In this document: positions 5,898-6,559 of the stretch, piece after piece | Layout: the number at the start of each line of letters is the position of its first letter | Position numbering within the stretch: the first letter of the stretch is position 1 | Assembly: GCA_947631805.1 (NCBI GenBank) | Contig: CANRNA010000103.1 | Span: 1 to 6,559 of the forward strand | Source of the DNA: an uncultured Oscillospiraceae bacterium | GTDB lineage: Bacteria > Bacillota > Clostridia > Oscillospirales > Oscillospiraceae | Direction of reading: 5' to 3' | DNA: 6,559 nucleotides | Program-made: the position numbers and the translations under genes | The notes under the pieces: model-generated | Told to the model about the DNA's origin: nothing | Seen by the model: the letters and a program-made list of their open reading frames with translations, nothing else | Database searches by the model: none

Positions 5898-6554
5898 TCA
5901 ATCCTCCTTCACCTGGCCGTAGGTCCCAAAGCGGGCACGGGCCCGGTCCATCTCCTGACCGGTGAGCAGCACGGGCGCACAGCCGGAGGCCAGGCAGCGC
6001 AGATACACCTCCGCGCAGAACTCCAGCTCCACCGCCAGCTGAAAGGCGCTCTCCATGTCCGCCCCCAGGCAGATCAGGCCGTGGTTGGCCAGCAGCACCG
6101 CGTCGCCCCCGTCCGCCGTCTCCACGGCGGCCCGGGCCAGCGCCTCGGACCCGAAGTCCTGATAGGGGGCGCAGGGGACCTGGTCCCGGCCGGAGAGGGC
6201 CACCAGATAGCTCACGGCGGGCAGGCTCCGGCGCAGACAGGCCAGGGCCGTGATGGCCGGGGAGTGGGTGTGGACCACGGCGGCCCGGTCCGGCCGAGCG
6301 GCGTAGAACAGCCGGTGCATGGCAGACTCCGAGGAGGGCTTCCGCCCCCCGTCCACCGTATTCCCGTCCAGGTCGATGACCGTCACGTCCGCCGGGGCGA
6401 TGGACTGATAGTCCATCCCGCTGGGACTGATGGCCACGAGCCCGGTGTCCCGGCCCCGGACGCTCAGATTTCCGCCCGTTCCGGCGGTGAGCCCCGCCGG
6501 TATCAGCCTGCGGCCATATTCGGCCACCAAGACCCGCTCTTTTTCCAGAAGCAT
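5898..6554 (-). CDS. fucA: Class II aldolase, L-fuculose-1-phosphate aldolase type
   Basis: 218 residues; E. coli FucA has 215. FucA splits L-fuculose 1-phosphate into dihydroxyacetone phosphate and L-lactaldehyde in fucose catabolism, using Zn2+. The expected residues are present: phosphate-site TGGN with N29 in the same position as in FucA, SPSG (43-46), catalytic E76 in KPSSE, zinc ligands H95 and H97 in VVHTHSP and H158 in ANHGLI, Y116, and a C-terminal FGTYG with Y212. From E76 onward each matches a FucA residue with a constant +3 offset. The ATG at 6554 gives an N-terminus that aligns without gaps to FucA over the first 30 residues, although only 5 upstream bases are visible, so its ribosome binding site cannot be seen. 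Relatives acting on rhamnulose, ribulose or 5-deoxy/methylthio-sugar phosphates share these motifs, so the substrate is not certain. It overlaps no neighbour; DUF2461 begins 3 bases later. Confidence 0.88.
   Translation of the reverse strand: MLLEKERVLVAEYGRRLIPAGLTAGTGGNLSVRGRDTGLVAISPSGMDYQSIAPADVTVIDLDGNTVDGGRKPSSESAMHRLFYAARPDRAAVVHTHSPAITALACLRRSLPAVSYLVALSGRDQVPCAPYQDFGSEALARAAVETADGGDAVLLANHGLICLGADMESAFQLAVELEFCAEVYLRCLASGCAPVLLTGQEMDRARARFGTYGQVKED
5902..5909 (-). promoter_or_regulatory. Shine-Dalgarno of the DUF2461 gene, inside the aldolase 3' end
   Basis: AAGGAGGA is made from the final Lys-Glu-Asp codons of the aldolase gene. It sits 8 bases before the GTG at 5894, which supports that non-ATG start and indicates translational coupling. 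Confidence 0.8.
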
Positions 6555-6559
6555 TTGAC

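Overview
All six genes in this window lie on the minus strand, so transcription runs from high to low coordinates. High G+C, strong AAGGAGG-type ribosome binding sites and a sortase-type surface protein suggest a Gram-positive Firmicute. The gene types would fit a GC-rich gut clostridium (Oscillospiraceae-like), but no taxonomic marker is present, so this is inference.

Reading in the direction of transcription: (1) 6554-5898 encodes a class II, L-fuculose-phosphate-type aldolase. Three bases later comes (2) a DUF2461 protein at 5894-5226, with a GTG start and its Shine-Dalgarno inside the end of the aldolase gene, so the two are probably translationally coupled. (3) A small Fur-family regulator at 5139-4777 carries the full set of PerR-type metal ligands. 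It has its own extended -10 promoter (5181-5209), and a 7-1-7 inverted repeat (5162-5176) at the predicted transcription start suggests autoregulation. A strong intrinsic terminator (4683-4710) lies downstream. (4) A good sigma-70-type promoter (4720-4748) sits just before that terminator and drives a YihY/BrkB membrane protein (4664-3855). The same hairpin therefore also forms the extreme 5' end of the yihY message. (5) A cardiolipin synthase (3822-2254) follows after 32 bases, so yihY and cls are probably one envelope/lipid operon. (6) After a 103-base spacer comes a large secreted surface protein (2150 to beyond position 1). It has a signal peptide, a GLUG-type beta-rich head, a Pro/Thr/Glu stalk built from 17 tandem 42-bp repeats, and an APRTG sorting signal with a C-terminal membrane anchor. 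Its stop codon is off the left edge.

I see no mobile element, CRISPR array, tRNA or rRNA, and no plus-strand gene. The intergenic regions are all under 120 bases. The most notable signals are non-coding: the terminator inside a promoter-proximal leader, an inverted repeat that could bury the surface protein's ribosome binding site, and the PerR-like operator. The repeat stalk is a likely site of length variation. I found no convincing new multi-gene system.
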